NCBI GenBank assembly: GCA_905221605.1
Contig: CAJNDS010002374.1
Location: 248,001-312,000, forward strand
Source of the DNA: Symbiodinium natans
Lineage: Eukaryota; Sar; Dinophyceae; Suessiales; Symbiodiniaceae
Direction of reading: 5' to 3'
Length of the DNA: 64,000 nt
A program made the position numbers and the translations under genes. The notes below the pieces were generated by a model. The model saw only the letters and a program-made list of their open reading frames with translations. It had not been told where the DNA came from and made no database searches. This document shows positions 24,671 to 36,429 of the stretch, piece by piece (the first letter of the stretch is position 1; the number at the start of each line of letters is the position of its first letter).

Positions 24671-25260
24671 TCAGGGGGTCAGGGAAGACACGCAGAGATG
24701 GACCTACACATAGAGGTAGTCGTAGACGTGGAGAACGCGCACCCTACATCCTAAACCCTAAACCGTGTGATGCATGGGCCGCATGGGTAAACAGGTGGGG
24801 CCGGCTGAAGAGGAGGAGCTGGTTGCGGTGCAGGCGTGTGCTGCCCAAGCTTCCGCATGCCCCCTGCCGGGCCCTGGCACGGGGCACAACTCTTTGCACT
24901 CGCAGTGGCCTGGCAGGCTGGAGCTGTCGGTAGCCAGCTGGCCGTGGCCGGGCACAGTGGGCGCTTCCCCGGCAGCCTCTCCAACCATCCAGGCACATCA
25001 AGAGAAGAGCTTTGTGGGAGGAAGGCTGATTCCATCGAGAGTGTACGTGTTGGCAAACAGGCCCAGGGACCTAACAGCTTCCTCGAAGTTTCTCAGATGT
25101 CGCGTCTTTTGGGATGTGCAGAGGCGACTTCTGGCGCACCTTGTCTTCGGGACTGGATACCACCGCCGACTTACCGCCCGAACGCACCTCGCCTGCGCAG
25201 AATCTGTGTTTGCCATTCCGCCGAAGAGTTTTAGGATGATTTTTTGAGAAGCTTCTCTCT
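24670..25260. other. inter-module host DNA
   Basis: No domain is recognised between the module 1 ACP and the module 2 KS. The first motif of KS2 (the PIAVxGxxxRFPG segment) was not found and may lie here on a small exon. Confidence 0.4.
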
Positions 25261-25261
25261 C

Positions 25262-27775
25262 CAGCGACAGAATCCAACAGGCTGGGACATGGACGAGTTC
25301 TTCGATCCGGACGTTGACACGCCGGGCAAGACCTATGTCAGGCCAGAGATGGCCAAGTCTGGCATAAAGAACATGAAAAACGTCCAACAGAGCCGGGGGA
25401 TGAAGGGGGAAGAGCATGGGAGGCTCGGGCACTTCATCCTGGGGATCGAGCAGTTCGACGGCGAGTTCTTCGGACTCAGCGAGATGGAGCAGCGCGGCAT
25501 GGTCGGGGAGCCCGGCGTTGCGAGTTTGGGGTGCGTGTGCTTGTAAAGAGAAACGGAAAGCACCCTGCGGCCCTAAGGACCCGCACCAGTGGCTTACGTT
25601 GGAGATCACGTACGACAGCATGTATGCTGCAGGCAGGGAACCTAAGAGTTGCACTCTGTTTTTTGAATCGTCAATTGGAGACATGTTCAAGTTGTTCTTG
25701 AGTTTCCTTGCAAGGCTTGACGAAAGAAACGATGAACGGACTGGAGTGTGGCATCTATGTTGGTTGCGCCACGCTCGGTGGAATATCGCCCGATATTCCT
25801 GCCTTTGGTCCCTTCACAAACATTGGTGTGGCGCTCAGCGTCAGCTGCTGAGAATCGCTGTCTCACTTGCTGGCCCCGTTCACTGAGGCTACGCTTACTC
25901 GGGGCTCTCTGGACGCGTGTCCCACACGCTTTCCCTGCGTGGGCCCTGCTTCACCGTCGACACGGCCTGCTCCGCAACAGCTCAGCCCCCGGCCCCATGC
26001 TTTGCTGTAAACTCACAGCACGCAAGCAAGGATTGCAACTTTGCCTCCTGCAAACGCGTGCGCTGTAACCGCGTGTTGTGAGGTCGTAGCCCTGGACTGT
26101 GCCAGCCAAGCCATACGGCTGGGGCGGTGCCTGGATCCCAGCGGAGGGAACGCGAGGGCGAGAGAAAGAGCTGCAACTTAAGGTAAAGGTAGATCCGATC
26201 GACAAGCCACAAGCCGATGCGAAAGAAAGCATAAGCAGGCGTGGTCGGGAAGCCACTGAGGCCGATCCGCTGCGGCCAGTGGAGTGAACCTGCAGCTTTC
26301 AGCCGCCATCTGGGCACGGCCCTCGAAACTCGCAAGCTCTCAGGGAGTGCTCCCTGAGTCAAAACACCCCCTAGGCAGACATGAGGTTTTCATTGAAGGT
26401 TTTCATTGAGCTCTCCAAGTGAGAGATGGGACATCTAGGTCGGCTTCGCCAAGATGCGAGGGCTCGCCATGGACGGCAACTGCAAGACCTTCGACACCTC
26501 GGCCGACGGCTTCGCACGGGGTGAGGGCATGGGCAGTGGGCTTAGTGGATTGAGGCGTCCGCGGTTTGGATAGTTTGGTGAACCCCTTCGTCCGTCTCTC
26601 AAGATTCGGGCATATAAGGGCTTGTGAGGCTCTGTCTACGTGGCGATGGCAGACGCAGCCGCTGCGCCAGCCGCGCTTCTGGGCGGTGTGGTGCGGGCCT
26701 AACCTTTGTCTGCTCGCTTGCTTGCAGGGCGCAGCAGCATCCAGCCGTGCACTTCGTGCGGGAAGGCCACAAACCACGACGGCCGTGCAGCGACCATCAC
26801 GGCACCCAATGGCACGGCTCAGCAGTCGGGGACTCGATGGAATCGTTAATGTCCACGAACCTGCGCCGCTTGCGCCTGTCCAAAGGCGTGTGATCCGTGC
26901 GGCCCTGGCCGAGCGGGCTACACGGCCGGAGGCGGCGACCTCATGAGCATATCTAGAGTCTTGAGGAATCACGAAACACGTTCGAAACGGTCTTCTGAAA
27001 ATTTTCAATCTCAGAAGCATGTTTTCAGCTGAAGGCTCTGGGTTGCTTGGAGTGCCACGGCACGGGCACGGCGCTCGGGGATCCCATCGAGGCCCCGAAC
27101 TGCCCCGCTCCCACGCTCTCTGCCCCAATGTGGGGGAGGGGGGGGTTTTGGTGCTTCTTTGTGAGTCTTTTTTGTGTGTTGCGCAGGTCGGAGCTCAGAA
27201 AGCGGTCTACGGCAAGGGCAGGGACCTGCCGATGGTGCTAGCTGCCGGCAAAACGAACTTGGGACACCTGGAAGGACGAAAGTCAGATCCCGGATGTGCA
27301 ACATGTGCAACTGTGATATCAACTGTGTGTAGCTTTAGATCGCATGGGGCACTCACAATTTCAAGCCGAAGGAGCTGCGGGCGTTGCTGGCCTCAGCAAA
27401 GCGGCGTGGGCCCAGGAGAGTCTGTCTCCAGCATTGTCCGAGCACCGGGCTTTGCCCGCTCAGAAGGTGACAGAGCTTTCCCGAGGTCCTTCTGTTGCAA
27501 AAGGCCCAGGTGACGCCCCTCTTGTGGCTCAAGCAGCTGTGGCCTCAGCGCGTCGTGCTGCGCAATTCTCCGCAAGTGCTCTCTCTTCCTGGTCTGTGCT
27601 GTTCTGTGCTTTTTTGAAATGCTTTTGTTCCAGTCTTGGAGGCTGAACCACAACGTGGAGCTCTCCAACTTCGGCTTCGCGCCCACCGAGCTCCTCAACG
27701 CGACGGGCGCTGAGCCAAGGGCGGCCGTGTCCTCCTTCGGCTTCTCGGGCACCAATGGCCACGTGCGCGGCCCAG
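25262..27775 (+). CDS. polyketide synthase module 2 ketosynthase (KS), multi-exon
   Basis: In order: GWDMDEFFDPDVDTPGKTY (about 25,280-25,336), GIEQFDGEFFGLSEMEQRGM (25,443), GIYVGCATLGGISPDIPAFG (25,752), VSHTLSLRGPCF then TVDTACSA with the active cysteine near 25,969, FAKMRGLAMDGNCKTFDTSA and DGFARGEG (26,446-26,527), NHDGRAATITAPNGTAQQS (26,765), ECHGTGTALGDPIEAP (27,049), GKTNLGHLEG (27,247), and AAVSSFGFSGTNGHV (27,722). The Cys-His-His residues are all present. The N-terminal exon is missing or unrecognised. The active-site context ends in Ala (CSA) where KS1 and KS3 have Ser. Confidence 0.82.
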
Positions 27776-28179
27776 AGTCCTCAGTTTTTGCCCACAGGAG
27801 CTTACACGGAAGCTCTCACTCCTGGATTGAACTGCCGGAGTTGCCTGCGATACTTGTTTTTGAAATTTTAATCCACTTCGCGTGCTGGCATGTCGTCCAG
27901 GCCATCTTGGAAGTCTACCAAAGCACGGAAGGCGAGCCAGGCGAGAGGCCGCGTCGTCCAACTGCCAGCTACTCACGCCGACAGCTGCAGCCCTACCGGC
28001 AGTGGATCAAGGCTTCCGCCACGTGGTGCTCACGTGGTGGTGCCTTTCCATGGTCTTGTGCCCTGCCAGGAAATCTGCTTCGATGAAGTGTGGCAGTCGG
28101 CCGAGAAAGCCGATCAGCAGCCGCCAGGCGCATTCATGTGAGTTCGTGAGGGACGCAAGACTGGCTAGACCTGCTTGCC

Positions 28180-30765
28180 AATTCCTGTCGAAGGCCAGCT
28201 GTTCCTCGTTGGTTGCGGACCAGTGTTTGATGCACTGGCACCCACAGCCGTGGGCAGCCTCGAAGGGACAAAAGGCCGCGGTGGCACTGCGTCGGGAAGC
28301 ATTGTCGGGAAGCACTTCAGGATTTCTTTGCTTTAGCCACTTTAGTCACTTTAGCCACTTGACTACAAAGCACTTGACAGCCTACGCGAGCTTTCGGGAG
28401 GCCGTGATCAGATCGCAGAGGCCTTGGCCGAGACGCAAGCCAAGACAGCCGTTTTCGTCGGCAGCTGCGGCGAGGTGCCTTGGCCTGGACGTTCGGCTTG
28501 TGGTGATGTTTGAGGGCAGGAGAAGCGTGTGTGAGGTGCCCGAGCAGCCTCTGGTTCAGTTGCTGAACTTCCTCCAAGCGCTTCAGATCACCCCGGTTGA
28601 GACAGCGGTCGTCGTGACCGTACTCAAGGTCCGATGTGCTGCTCCTGCTGCCGTGGCTCTCAGTGGCGCTCTGCCAGGGCAAAGGCATGGAGTCAACCCA
28701 GGCCCTCTGGGGTTTGGCCCGATCCGCCCGGGGGCCACAGCGCATCAACGGACGCTTCCCCTCTTTCTCTCTCTCTTTCTCTCTCTTTCTCTCTCTTTCT
28801 CTCTCTCTCTTGCCGAGGCGCGGTTGGAGATGCGGTCGGAGATCCGGCTTCTGGAGTGCTGCGAGCAGGAGTCGGCGGCGGCCGCCGGCGCCCAAGCCAA
28901 GGGAGCCAGAGAAGACAATTTGGCTCTGAGTTCTTCGTCCAGTAGCACTTCCGCCATTTTTCCCCATCTCTGAGATGCGGTTTTTCAGCTACAGGCTGGG
29001 GCCCTTCGACAGCTCCTCTCGGGTCCGGAGATGGAGCTCTCCATTAGACAAGGCAAAGCCGAGGCTCTCCTCGGAGCTAGTTGCGGTCCATGGTCGCGCG
29101 ATTTTTGCTTCTGTTCACACATTAACGTGTTGTTTGTTCTGAGTTCTGCTTCTCTCATCTTCTCCAGAGAGGCGCCCCGCCTCCAGCGCAGCAGCACGGT
29201 GGCCTGCACCGCGCTGCAGACCCGGGACATGCTGCAGGGCCAAAGCCACTTTACGGGCCCCGTGCTGGTCACCGGCGGCCTGGGAGGCGTGCCGGACATT
29301 GCAGAACCGCAGTTTGCCCCCCCCCCCCCCCCCCCCCCCCCCCCACCTCCATTTCTTTCAGCATTTCTTCCCTTTTCCAGGCCTTGGCTTGCTCGCAGCG
29401 CAGCAGCTGGCCGAGCTGGGAGCTAAAGCGCCGGGCTCCCAGTGTGTCTCAACTACCCTCAGGTTCATAGTCGTAGGTTCATGATGGATGCAGCTGCATG
29501 CGGCTGCAGCTCGCGGCGTTGGGCACGAGTTAAGTTGAACTTGTTGTTTCAGCGTGCCGCAACACGCTTGGGGATTCTCAGGCTGGTGCTGGCCTCGCGC
29601 AGCGGCCGCGCAGCGAACCCTGCGGCCCTGGCGCGGCTGGAGCTGTCAAAGGCAGCCCCGGGGCTCAGTCCGAGACAGCGACCGCTGAGCCCCTTTCAAT
29701 AGTTTTTGCCGCTCGTGTCGGCCCCTTTGTGCCGAGGTGGTGGAGGTCCAGAAGTGTGACGTGAGCCGCGGTGAGGAGGTCGCCGCCATGGCCGAGAGGC
29801 CCTTCTGCCTTTTCATTCGTTTCAACTGGTGCGAATTGTTAGTCCATACCCATCTTTCACAGGCTGAACGGGGAGCTGCAGGCAGTGATCCACGCGGCCT
29901 CGACCTCAGCCTCTGGCTGTGAAGGGCGGGGATGGCTGCGTGGCTGTGGCAAGTCTCTCGGGCTCGGGTCGAGCTCCAAGGCCGGAGTGCTCGATCGCTG
30001 CGTGCTGAAGGATCTCACCTCCTCGAGGACGGAGGGGGGGGGAGGGGGCGCGCCCTTGGAGTGGGAGTGCGGGAGGTGATGAGAACCGCGAGAGCTGCGC
30101 AACGTTGAACAGCGCAGGCTGGATGCGACCATGGGCCCCAAAGCCAATGGTGCTGGGGACCCGGCAAGGAACGCTCAACGATTCAGAAGGGACAGAGAGA
30201 GAGCAGAGGCCTGCAGGATTTCGTAGCGCCGAGCCGAGCCGAGGCCTGGCACGTGCAGTCCCTGAGCGAGCGGCTGGTGCTCTTCTCCTCGGCCCCGGGC
30301 TCAAGAGATTGAGGGCTTTGTGAAGAGCTGACAGATGCTCCGCTCTGACAGGTCTCTGCCTTCCTCGGCCTTTCCGGCGGTGCTGCCTATGCCGGGGCAC
30401 TCAGACCTGTGGTGAACACTGTGGCGGCTGTGCTGAAATGTCGTGGCGCAAGGAAGAGGGGTGCGATGCCAGAGAGAGCTTTTGAGGCTGCAGCTAATGC
30501 CTACTTGGACGCCTTGGCTGCCTGGCGGAAGACTCAGCAGCTGCCTCAGAGAGTCGCCAGAAGAAGCTCTCGCACACAGAAGCGTTGAAGTCAGCGCTGA
30601 AGTTTTGCTTGACGTGTTGACACATCTTGTGCCGATGACAGCTGACTCTGACAGGGGAGTCGGCGCCGTCAGTGTTCGCTTTGGGCCCGTTGCAGATGTT
30701 GGCATGGCTGCGGTCGGCCCCTTACGGCATTCTCTGCACGAGGGCTGGCACCACCCAACACCCTG
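28180..30765 (+). CDS. polyketide synthase module 2 ketoreductase region
   Basis: The structural half includes a GSCGEV segment (28,400-28,480) and ALWGLARSAR (28,700-28,735), a motif usual before the KR Rossmann fold. The cofactor site is split by an intron: VLVTGGLGG (29,262-29,286) joins GLLAAQQLAELGA (29,383-29,425). Then come LVLASRSGRAANP (29,583), VVEVQKCDVS (29,737), LQAVIHAAS (29,876), KAGVLDRCVLKDLTS (29,979), MGPKANGA (30,130), LVLFSSAPG with the catalytic Ser (30,270), AANAYLDALAAW (30,490) and VSVRFGPVADVGMAA (30,674). The catalytic tyrosine exon is less clear (about 30,385). No DH or ER is seen, so the product would keep a hydroxyl. Exon edges are estimates. Confidence 0.78.
28760..28812. 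repeat. CT-rich microsatellite in a KR intron
   Basis: Imperfect CTCTCTCTTTCT units inside the host gene, between two KR-region exons. Confidence 0.85.
29287..29380 (+). other. GC-AG intron with poly-C tract
   Basis: The KR glycine loop is split here. The upstream exon ends ...CTGGGAG, the intron starts GCGTGC and ends TTTTCCAG, and the next exon begins GCCTTGGC. Joining restores the expected phase of the glycine-rich loop. A run of about 27 C (29,318-29,344) lies inside. The donor is GC, not GT. Confidence 0.75.
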
Positions 30766-31039
30766 AGAAGTATGAGCACCGCCCAGAGAGAGTCTGCATG
30801 TTCTTGAACGGTGTGCCGTGACCCATCTGGTACCGTAACAGCGGCCCCTGAATCACTTCTGAAACCCCTGACTCTACACCCCTGACGATCGAGTTGAGTT
30901 TGTTTCTTTGAGAGGGGAGCCACTCGCCCTCGGAGCTCAAGAGCACCGCGCTCAGCTCGCTGCCGCTGGCGCAGGCTCGCCGTGGTCCATGGCCCGTTCC
31001 CACCCCGTTCTCGGTTTCGAGGTTTTTAGCCCTTTCGGG

Positions 31040-32060
31040 ATTTTCAGGTGACGAGCGCGCTGCGGCTGCTGATGTCCCCGCAGCCCCTGAGCTGGACACC
31101 AATAACGCTGGCGAGGGCCGACTGGTCTGCCTACTTCCGGCAGTCTGCCGGCCTCGCCCCGATGCTTCAGGACTTTAAGGAGACCCAGGCGTGGACGGGG
31201 GCCCAGGGTGTGAGTGGCAACTGGGGGTGTAAGTGATGCCACAGAGAGTTCTTGCACGGCTTCTCTACAGCTAACTTGAGCCATTCCCCCTGCGTGTTTT
31301 GTTTTGTTTCTTTTCTACCCCCCCTTTGACCCTTTGTGTCTTGCAGGTAGCCGCAGCGTCCACGGCCGTTGAGCAGTCGCACTTGGCGCACCTGCCGGCC
31401 TCGGAGAGGGAGAAACAGGTCTTGGTCGCCATTCAGGAAGCTGCTTCGTCCATGCACCTGGAGATCCAGGAGGACACCCCGCTGATGGAGGAGACGCCGC
31501 TGTCGCCATCGCTGTTTCAAGCTAGCATGGAAGCGAAAGAAGCAACGACCCGCAAGCCGAGAAAGAGAGTTATAGGGAGCGAGAGAAGACGACGAGCAGC
31601 GGATAAGGATTGTTGGGGACGGTTGTTCAGGGGGTAATACGCTCAGGAGTTGAAGTCCCAACTAAGAGAGCCCGAACACCCGGAGCGGGCAAGTCGCCCA
31701 GAAGCTTCGGCCTTCTAGCCCCAGGAAACAGGAAAATGAATAGCGCAGAAAGAAAAGAAACAAGTCAGAAAGAAGGGAGAGAAAGGAGTTGGGCGATCCT
31801 TTGGGAGGGGGATGAGAAGAAGGCAAATCAGTTTACAAAGGAATGATAATGATGATGAGGAGGAGGAGGAGGGCACGCAACACGCCAAAAAAACATGAGT
31901 TTCACTTTGCGTGTTTGTCTTCGTTTTCAAAGGCCGGCATCGACTCCCTCTCGGCAGTGGAGTTCCGCGGCAAGATCTCCACCGAGTTCCGGTCCGTTCG
32001 CCTCCCCAGCACCTTGATGTTCGACCACCCCACACTGAAGGCGCACTGGGATGCGCTGGG
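31040..32060 (+). CDS. polyketide synthase module 2 post-KR segment and ACP
   Basis: A first exon (about 31,049-31,190) gives ALRLLMSPQPLSWTPI and SAYFRQSAGLAPML, a linker usual after algal KR domains. The exon at about 31,347-31,490 starts the ACP (REKQVLVAIQEAASS, LEIQEDTPLME). The next exon, after the acceptor AAAG|G at about 31,932, gives AGIDSLSAVEFRGKIS with the phosphopantetheine serine, then RLPSTLMFDHPTLKA to about 32,041. The intron between (about 31,490-31,931) is purine-rich. It joins only if the donor lies just after LME, which would again be non-GT. Confidence 0.78.
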
Positions 32061-32349
32061 GGTTTTAAGCCGGGTCCAAGTCGGGTCTCCGAGTCAAATC
32101 AGTGGCATCACGATCCCTGGGATCCAGGTCCCAATAATGCTGACGTCAGTCTTGAGAGTCAGGGGCTGCCATAGCTCCTCCTCGCTCCAACCTGGTAACC
32201 TGAAGCCTGGGCTGAAAATGCACCCCCGTGCTCTCCTCGAAAGGCCATCGCGCAGCACATCTCAGAAGAGCTGGGGGGGACTGCCGCGTCTCCGGCTCCG
32301 GCTTTGCAGGTACCCTCCCCTTCGACGGCCACCAAGAACCTCGAAAGCC

Positions 32350-34790
32350 TTGAGGCGTTAGAAGTGCGGGGCGCGGCGTGTGCACTTCCGGCGCCGGGCA
32401 CGCCTTTCGGTGGGCTGGTTTGCAGCTTGTGGTATGGAACGGATTGCATCTCGGAGATGCCCTACTCCCGCTGGGACGTGGAGGAGTACTACGATGCCGA
32501 GGCTCCAACTGGCTTGGAGATGTACGTCCGGCATGCGGCCTTTATCGAAGGCGTGGAGGTTTTCGACCTGTCTTTATCACTACTATGTTACATGTCTTTC
32601 CATGGGAGCGGACTTGCAAGTGCTCTTAGGTGTTTCGGGTGCTCGTGCTTCTTTCACATATGGTACGTATGTAGCCGCTTCGACCCTGGCAGCCCCTCCG
32701 AAAGGCGTGGAGCTCTTTGCCGCGCAGTTCTTCGGAATCGGCAAGGTGGAGGCAGAAGCCATGGACCCCCAACAGCGCCATTTGCTGGAAACCTCGTTTG
32801 GTGCCTTTGGTGACTCTGGCTATTCGAGGGCTCAGCTCATGGGCTTGGGCGCCGGCGTGTTCGTTGGCCAGGACAAGAGTGATTGGAACCGAATGCTCTC
32901 GGCAGCTCATGCGGGTCCATTCGCTGCGACCGGTGGCTCTGCCTCAATCTCCTCCAACCGCATCTCCTACAGCTTGGGCTTGAAGGGGCCAAGTGCCACG
33001 GTCGATACTGCATGCTCCTCATCTCTCGTGGCTGCTGACACAGCGGCCGCAACGATACGTAGAGGTCGCTGTGAGCTCGCGGCCGTCTGCGGCGTGAACA
33101 TGTTGCTCCTGCCCCAAACCTTCATTGCTTGCTGTCAGGCGCGCATGCTTTCTGCCGATGGCAGGTGCCACACCTTCGATGCATCCGCTAGTGGCTACAC
33201 CCGGGGAGAGGGCTGCGGGGCTCAGATCCTGGGTCCATCTGGCACAGCCTCCGCAGCTTCGCCCGTGGCAGCCTTCGCTGGGAGTGCCCTGAACCAAGAC
33301 GGCCGCAGTGCCAACCTCACGTCTCCGAACGGACCCTCACAGAAGGCGGTCATCCAGGTGGCGCTGTCGGAAGCGGGCCTGCAGCCAGAACAAGTGGGGC
33401 AGGCCACATGTCTTCGTGCTCGGCGCACGCGCGTACTGTGACCGAAATGTCCAGAGGGCTCAGTGTAGGGGCAGGCTAGCGTGATCCCCGGCCCTCAACT
33501 TCAACAATCCCTGAAAGCAGGTGGAGACCCACGGCACCGGCACGGAGCTCGGGGATCCCATCGAGACGGGGGCCCTGCGCGCCGCCTTGCAGCCACAGTC
33601 GGGACGTGGCACTCCCGTGGTGCTGGGCGCCATCAAGTCCAACCTGGGCCACTTGGAAGGGGGCGCCGGCATGGCCGGGCTCCTGAAGCTGGCTGCGAGC
33701 CCAGCGATTCACCAAAGCAGTCAGAGGTCAGAGCAAGGGGCGCAGAAAGGGGCGGGGAGGTATACGTAATCGGGTCTTTCCTGAGGCCTCACAGCTGCAG
33801 CGGCCAGTCCCGGCCATCGCGTCGAACCTCCACCTCCGCCGCCTCAATGCACACATCGCCGAGGCCTGCAGGGAACAGAAACGCACAGAACCCCCTACTC
33901 GTAAGGAAAACACACAAGAGACCAAAGAATCAAGGAACGCACAGAAACAGAGAGCACCCACGAAAGACGAGCAGAGCTTGTTGCACCTGCAGAGCTTCTG
34001 CGGCAAGTCTACAGCACGAATTGAATTTGGCATGTGTGCTTTAAATTTGGCGATCATGTGCACGACGCTTCAGGATGCGCACGACTTCGCTGCTCTCTTC
34101 GTGAACTCCAGCTCCCTAGCTGGACAGGCACCAGCCGGGGATAGCCGGCGCCTTGCAATGCCGTGCAATGCCTTGTAATGCGTTGCAGTGTGTATGAAAG
34201 CTTCTGTGAAAGTGAGAGCCATGGCAGGCAACGTCGCCTGCGGCCTCCGTAAGCTCCTTTGGCTTCCGGGCAGGAGACCTTAGTAGCGTTTTTCTTCTCG
34301 CTTTCCGTGCCTTTTGAATGCCCGTGGCCGCGACCGACTTCAGAAGAATTGGGGTCAGGTTGTTTTTCCTGGACTTCGAAAATGAGTAGTCTAGAAATGA
34401 AAACCTTCTTCCAACAGTTGGTAAATTATAGTAGTCTACAAATGAAAACCTTCTTCCAACAGTTGGTGAAGGCGCGGGAGCGAGCTTTTAGCAGCGCATG
34501 TTCAGTGAAGAAGTTCTTGCAGTGATGGGCCTGCGATAGCTTGGTGCAGTCGTGATCCCCAAAATCACGCGCCCCTCCTCCCCTTGCCCCCTCTACTGAA
34601 GACAATGTCGTCTCAAAGCAGCTGCGTAGTTCGTGGCAGCCCAACGTTTGGAGAGTGAGGGGCATGCTGAACCCTGCCATTTACATGCAGCGTGTTGTCG
34701 TTGAGGCTTCGGTGGCACGAACGGCCATGTGGTGCTGAAGCCGAAGCTGCAGGATAAGGCCGGAAAGAGAGAGCCAAGAGAAGGAGCGAA
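32350..34790 (+). CDS. polyketide synthase module 3 ketosynthase (KS), multi-exon
   Basis: An exon to 32,550 gives [19 protein letters not shown] and [10 protein letters not shown]. After a GC-AG intron, the exon at 32,705-33,400 gives [53 protein letters not shown] with the active cysteine at about 33,012, [16 protein letters not shown], and [19 protein letters not shown]. The exon at about 33,521-33,700 gives [20 protein letters not shown] and [20 protein letters not shown]. Later exons give [14 protein letters not shown] (33,815) and [11 protein letters not shown] (about 34,706-34,740). The Cys-His-His triad is complete, so the domain looks functional. About 33,900-34,690 is mostly intron DNA. 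Confidence 0.87.
32551..32704 (+). other. GC-AG intron flanked by a 9-bp direct repeat
   Basis: The exon ends TTTATCGAAG and the intron starts GCGTGGAGG. It ends CCGAAAG, and the next exon starts GCGTGGAGCTC. The string GGCGTGGAG is present at both edges (32,550-32,558 and 32,704-32,712), so the intron looks like an insertion with a duplicated target. Removing one copy restores the KS reading FIEGVELF, as found uninterrupted in module 1 (FIEGVEDF). Confidence 0.7.
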
Positions 34791-35199
34791 GGCAGGAACG
34801 AAGCCAAAGAAGAAGACCCGCAGTAACGAAGCACCGCTCGCAGGAAGAACCATCAGCCGCTAGTTTCTTCTTGCTTCTTCCTTCGCTCGGACAGCCCCAA
34901 AGCACGGGTCAAGCTGAGAACGTGGGGCTCTCCAGGTGCGGCAGCCACTCAACGACCTGGGCCTGGGTCCCAGAATGCACTCTCCATGTATTCTCAATGC
35001 GCTCTCAATGTACTCTCAAATGTACTCTCAATGTGCTCGTCCTTCCTTGAGGCCGGGAGCGCTTTGGGTGGCGGGAGCCCACGCATCCCTTGATCCGTCA
35101 GAAGGCCAAGAGAGAGGACGGGGTCCACGTCCTGAGCTGCCGGGGCCCCGTGATGCGGATGCGGATGGAGAGCAGCCCCTCTTAAAAAGCGACCCTAAA

Positions 35200-35949
35200 G
35201 CCCCTAAATGCATCGGAGGCCCCATCGACGGCCACGTGCTGGAGCTTCTGTCCCACCACATTGTTCACGGTGAGGCGAGGGCTCGCGCAGCCTCCGCTTC
35301 TCTCGGTTGGATTCGGCTTCTTTCTTTGCCAGGTGGTGGTGCCCGGCGCCTGTTACCTGGAGATGATCCTTGCAGGTGTACGGGCACACCTCGGACAGCA
35401 GGCCTTCTTCAGGGAGAAGACGGGTTCTTACTCGAGAAAACACTCCTCTTTTTGTCGGGGAGCCTTTGCAGGAGGCCTGGTGGATCGAAAGCCTGGGCTT
35501 TGCCAAGCCCCTGGTCCTCCGCCTCTCGCAGTCTGGCCAGCTGGAGGCAAGATCGGAGCGTGGAGCAAAGCAAGAAGTGAGAGAGCCCTCCCCGAAAGAG
35601 CACACGAAAAAAAAGGAGCCCTTTCAAGAAGGGGTGGGTGATCTGAGAGGAGTTTAATTGACATCGCTGTATCGTGAGTCAGAGGAGCCCGTGGAGCTGC
35701 GGCTCCTGATCTGGGAGGACGGGCGCCTGGAGGCCGCTCCCTGAGTCTCCCTTCCCCCTTTCTCCCGAGGTAGTCTTTTCTTGCACGGAGAGGGGAAGGG
35801 TGTGTAATGTGTTTTTTTTAATTCAAGCATATGCATGTTCTCTCAAACCTCTTTGCGTGGCCCTTCTTTCTTTCTCATCCTCATGTCGATGACAATTGTT
35901 GCGCCTCTCTCATAACTTCTCTTTCTCTGTCTCTGTTTGTCCTTTCTCT

Positions 35950-35991
<42 letters not shown>

Positions 35992-36290
35992 GAGGTGGAG
36001 AGCGCGGTGGGCGAGGACCCAGAAGACCTCATCGTGTCCACCCACGTGGAGGCCAGGGCTGGCAAAGGTCAGCCTCAGAAGAGCTCCTCCCAGCTTCCCT
36101 CTTGAACTCCAGAAGATTTTCGTAGGCGTCTCACGTGCCAGGCGAGCCTCATCCAGCAAAAGGGCGGCTGGACGACGCTCGCTGAGATGGACAAACAGGA
36201 CCTGACACAGCTCCGGCAGAGCTGCCCAGAGGAGGCAGATTCGCTCACCGTGTTCTGCCGGCATCTGCCTGGTTTTGTGTTTCCATGTTC
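35200..36290 (+). CDS. polyketide synthase module 3 dehydratase (DH), N-terminal part
   Basis: Exon reading IDGHVLELLSHHIVHGE ends at 35,274. After an intron, VVVPGACYLEMILAG begins at 35,333. Together they form the DH HxxxG...P signature with the catalytic His. The next pieces are LQEAWWIESLGFAKPLVLRL (about 35,466-35,530), EEPVELRLLIWEDGRLEA (35,680-35,735), ESAVGEDPEDLIVSTHVEA (35,998-36,056) and AEMDKQDLTQLRQSCPEEAD (36,183-36,240). Another likely exon is at about 36,332-36,405. The domain continues beyond the minisatellite. Confidence 0.72.
35275..35332 (+). other. 58-bp GC-AG intron
   Basis: The donor is GCGAGG directly after ...CACGGTGAG, and the acceptor is TTTGCCAG before GTGGTGGTG. 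Splicing here keeps the DH signature in frame, whereas the GT five bases upstream does not. Confidence 0.7.
35946..35991. repeat. CT microsatellite in a DH intron
   Basis: Perfect CT repeat just upstream of a DH exon that starts near 35,998, acting in effect as its polypyrimidine tract. Confidence 0.85.
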
Positions 36291-36429
36291 ACCTTAGCAC
36301 CCCCTTCTTGTCGCCCTTTAACAGAAGTCTCATCTGCGTGGCGTGGGCAGCAGCAGAGCCCTCGGCGCTGGATGCTTCGACCTGTGGGTGAAGCCCCACA
36401 TGACCGAATGCAGCGAATGATCGTGACAT

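Noticed and set aside
28000-28320. AT domain after KS2
   Set aside because: HVVVPFHG and FVGSCG-like strings were considered, but no GHSxG active site or following YASH/HAFH motif could be found.
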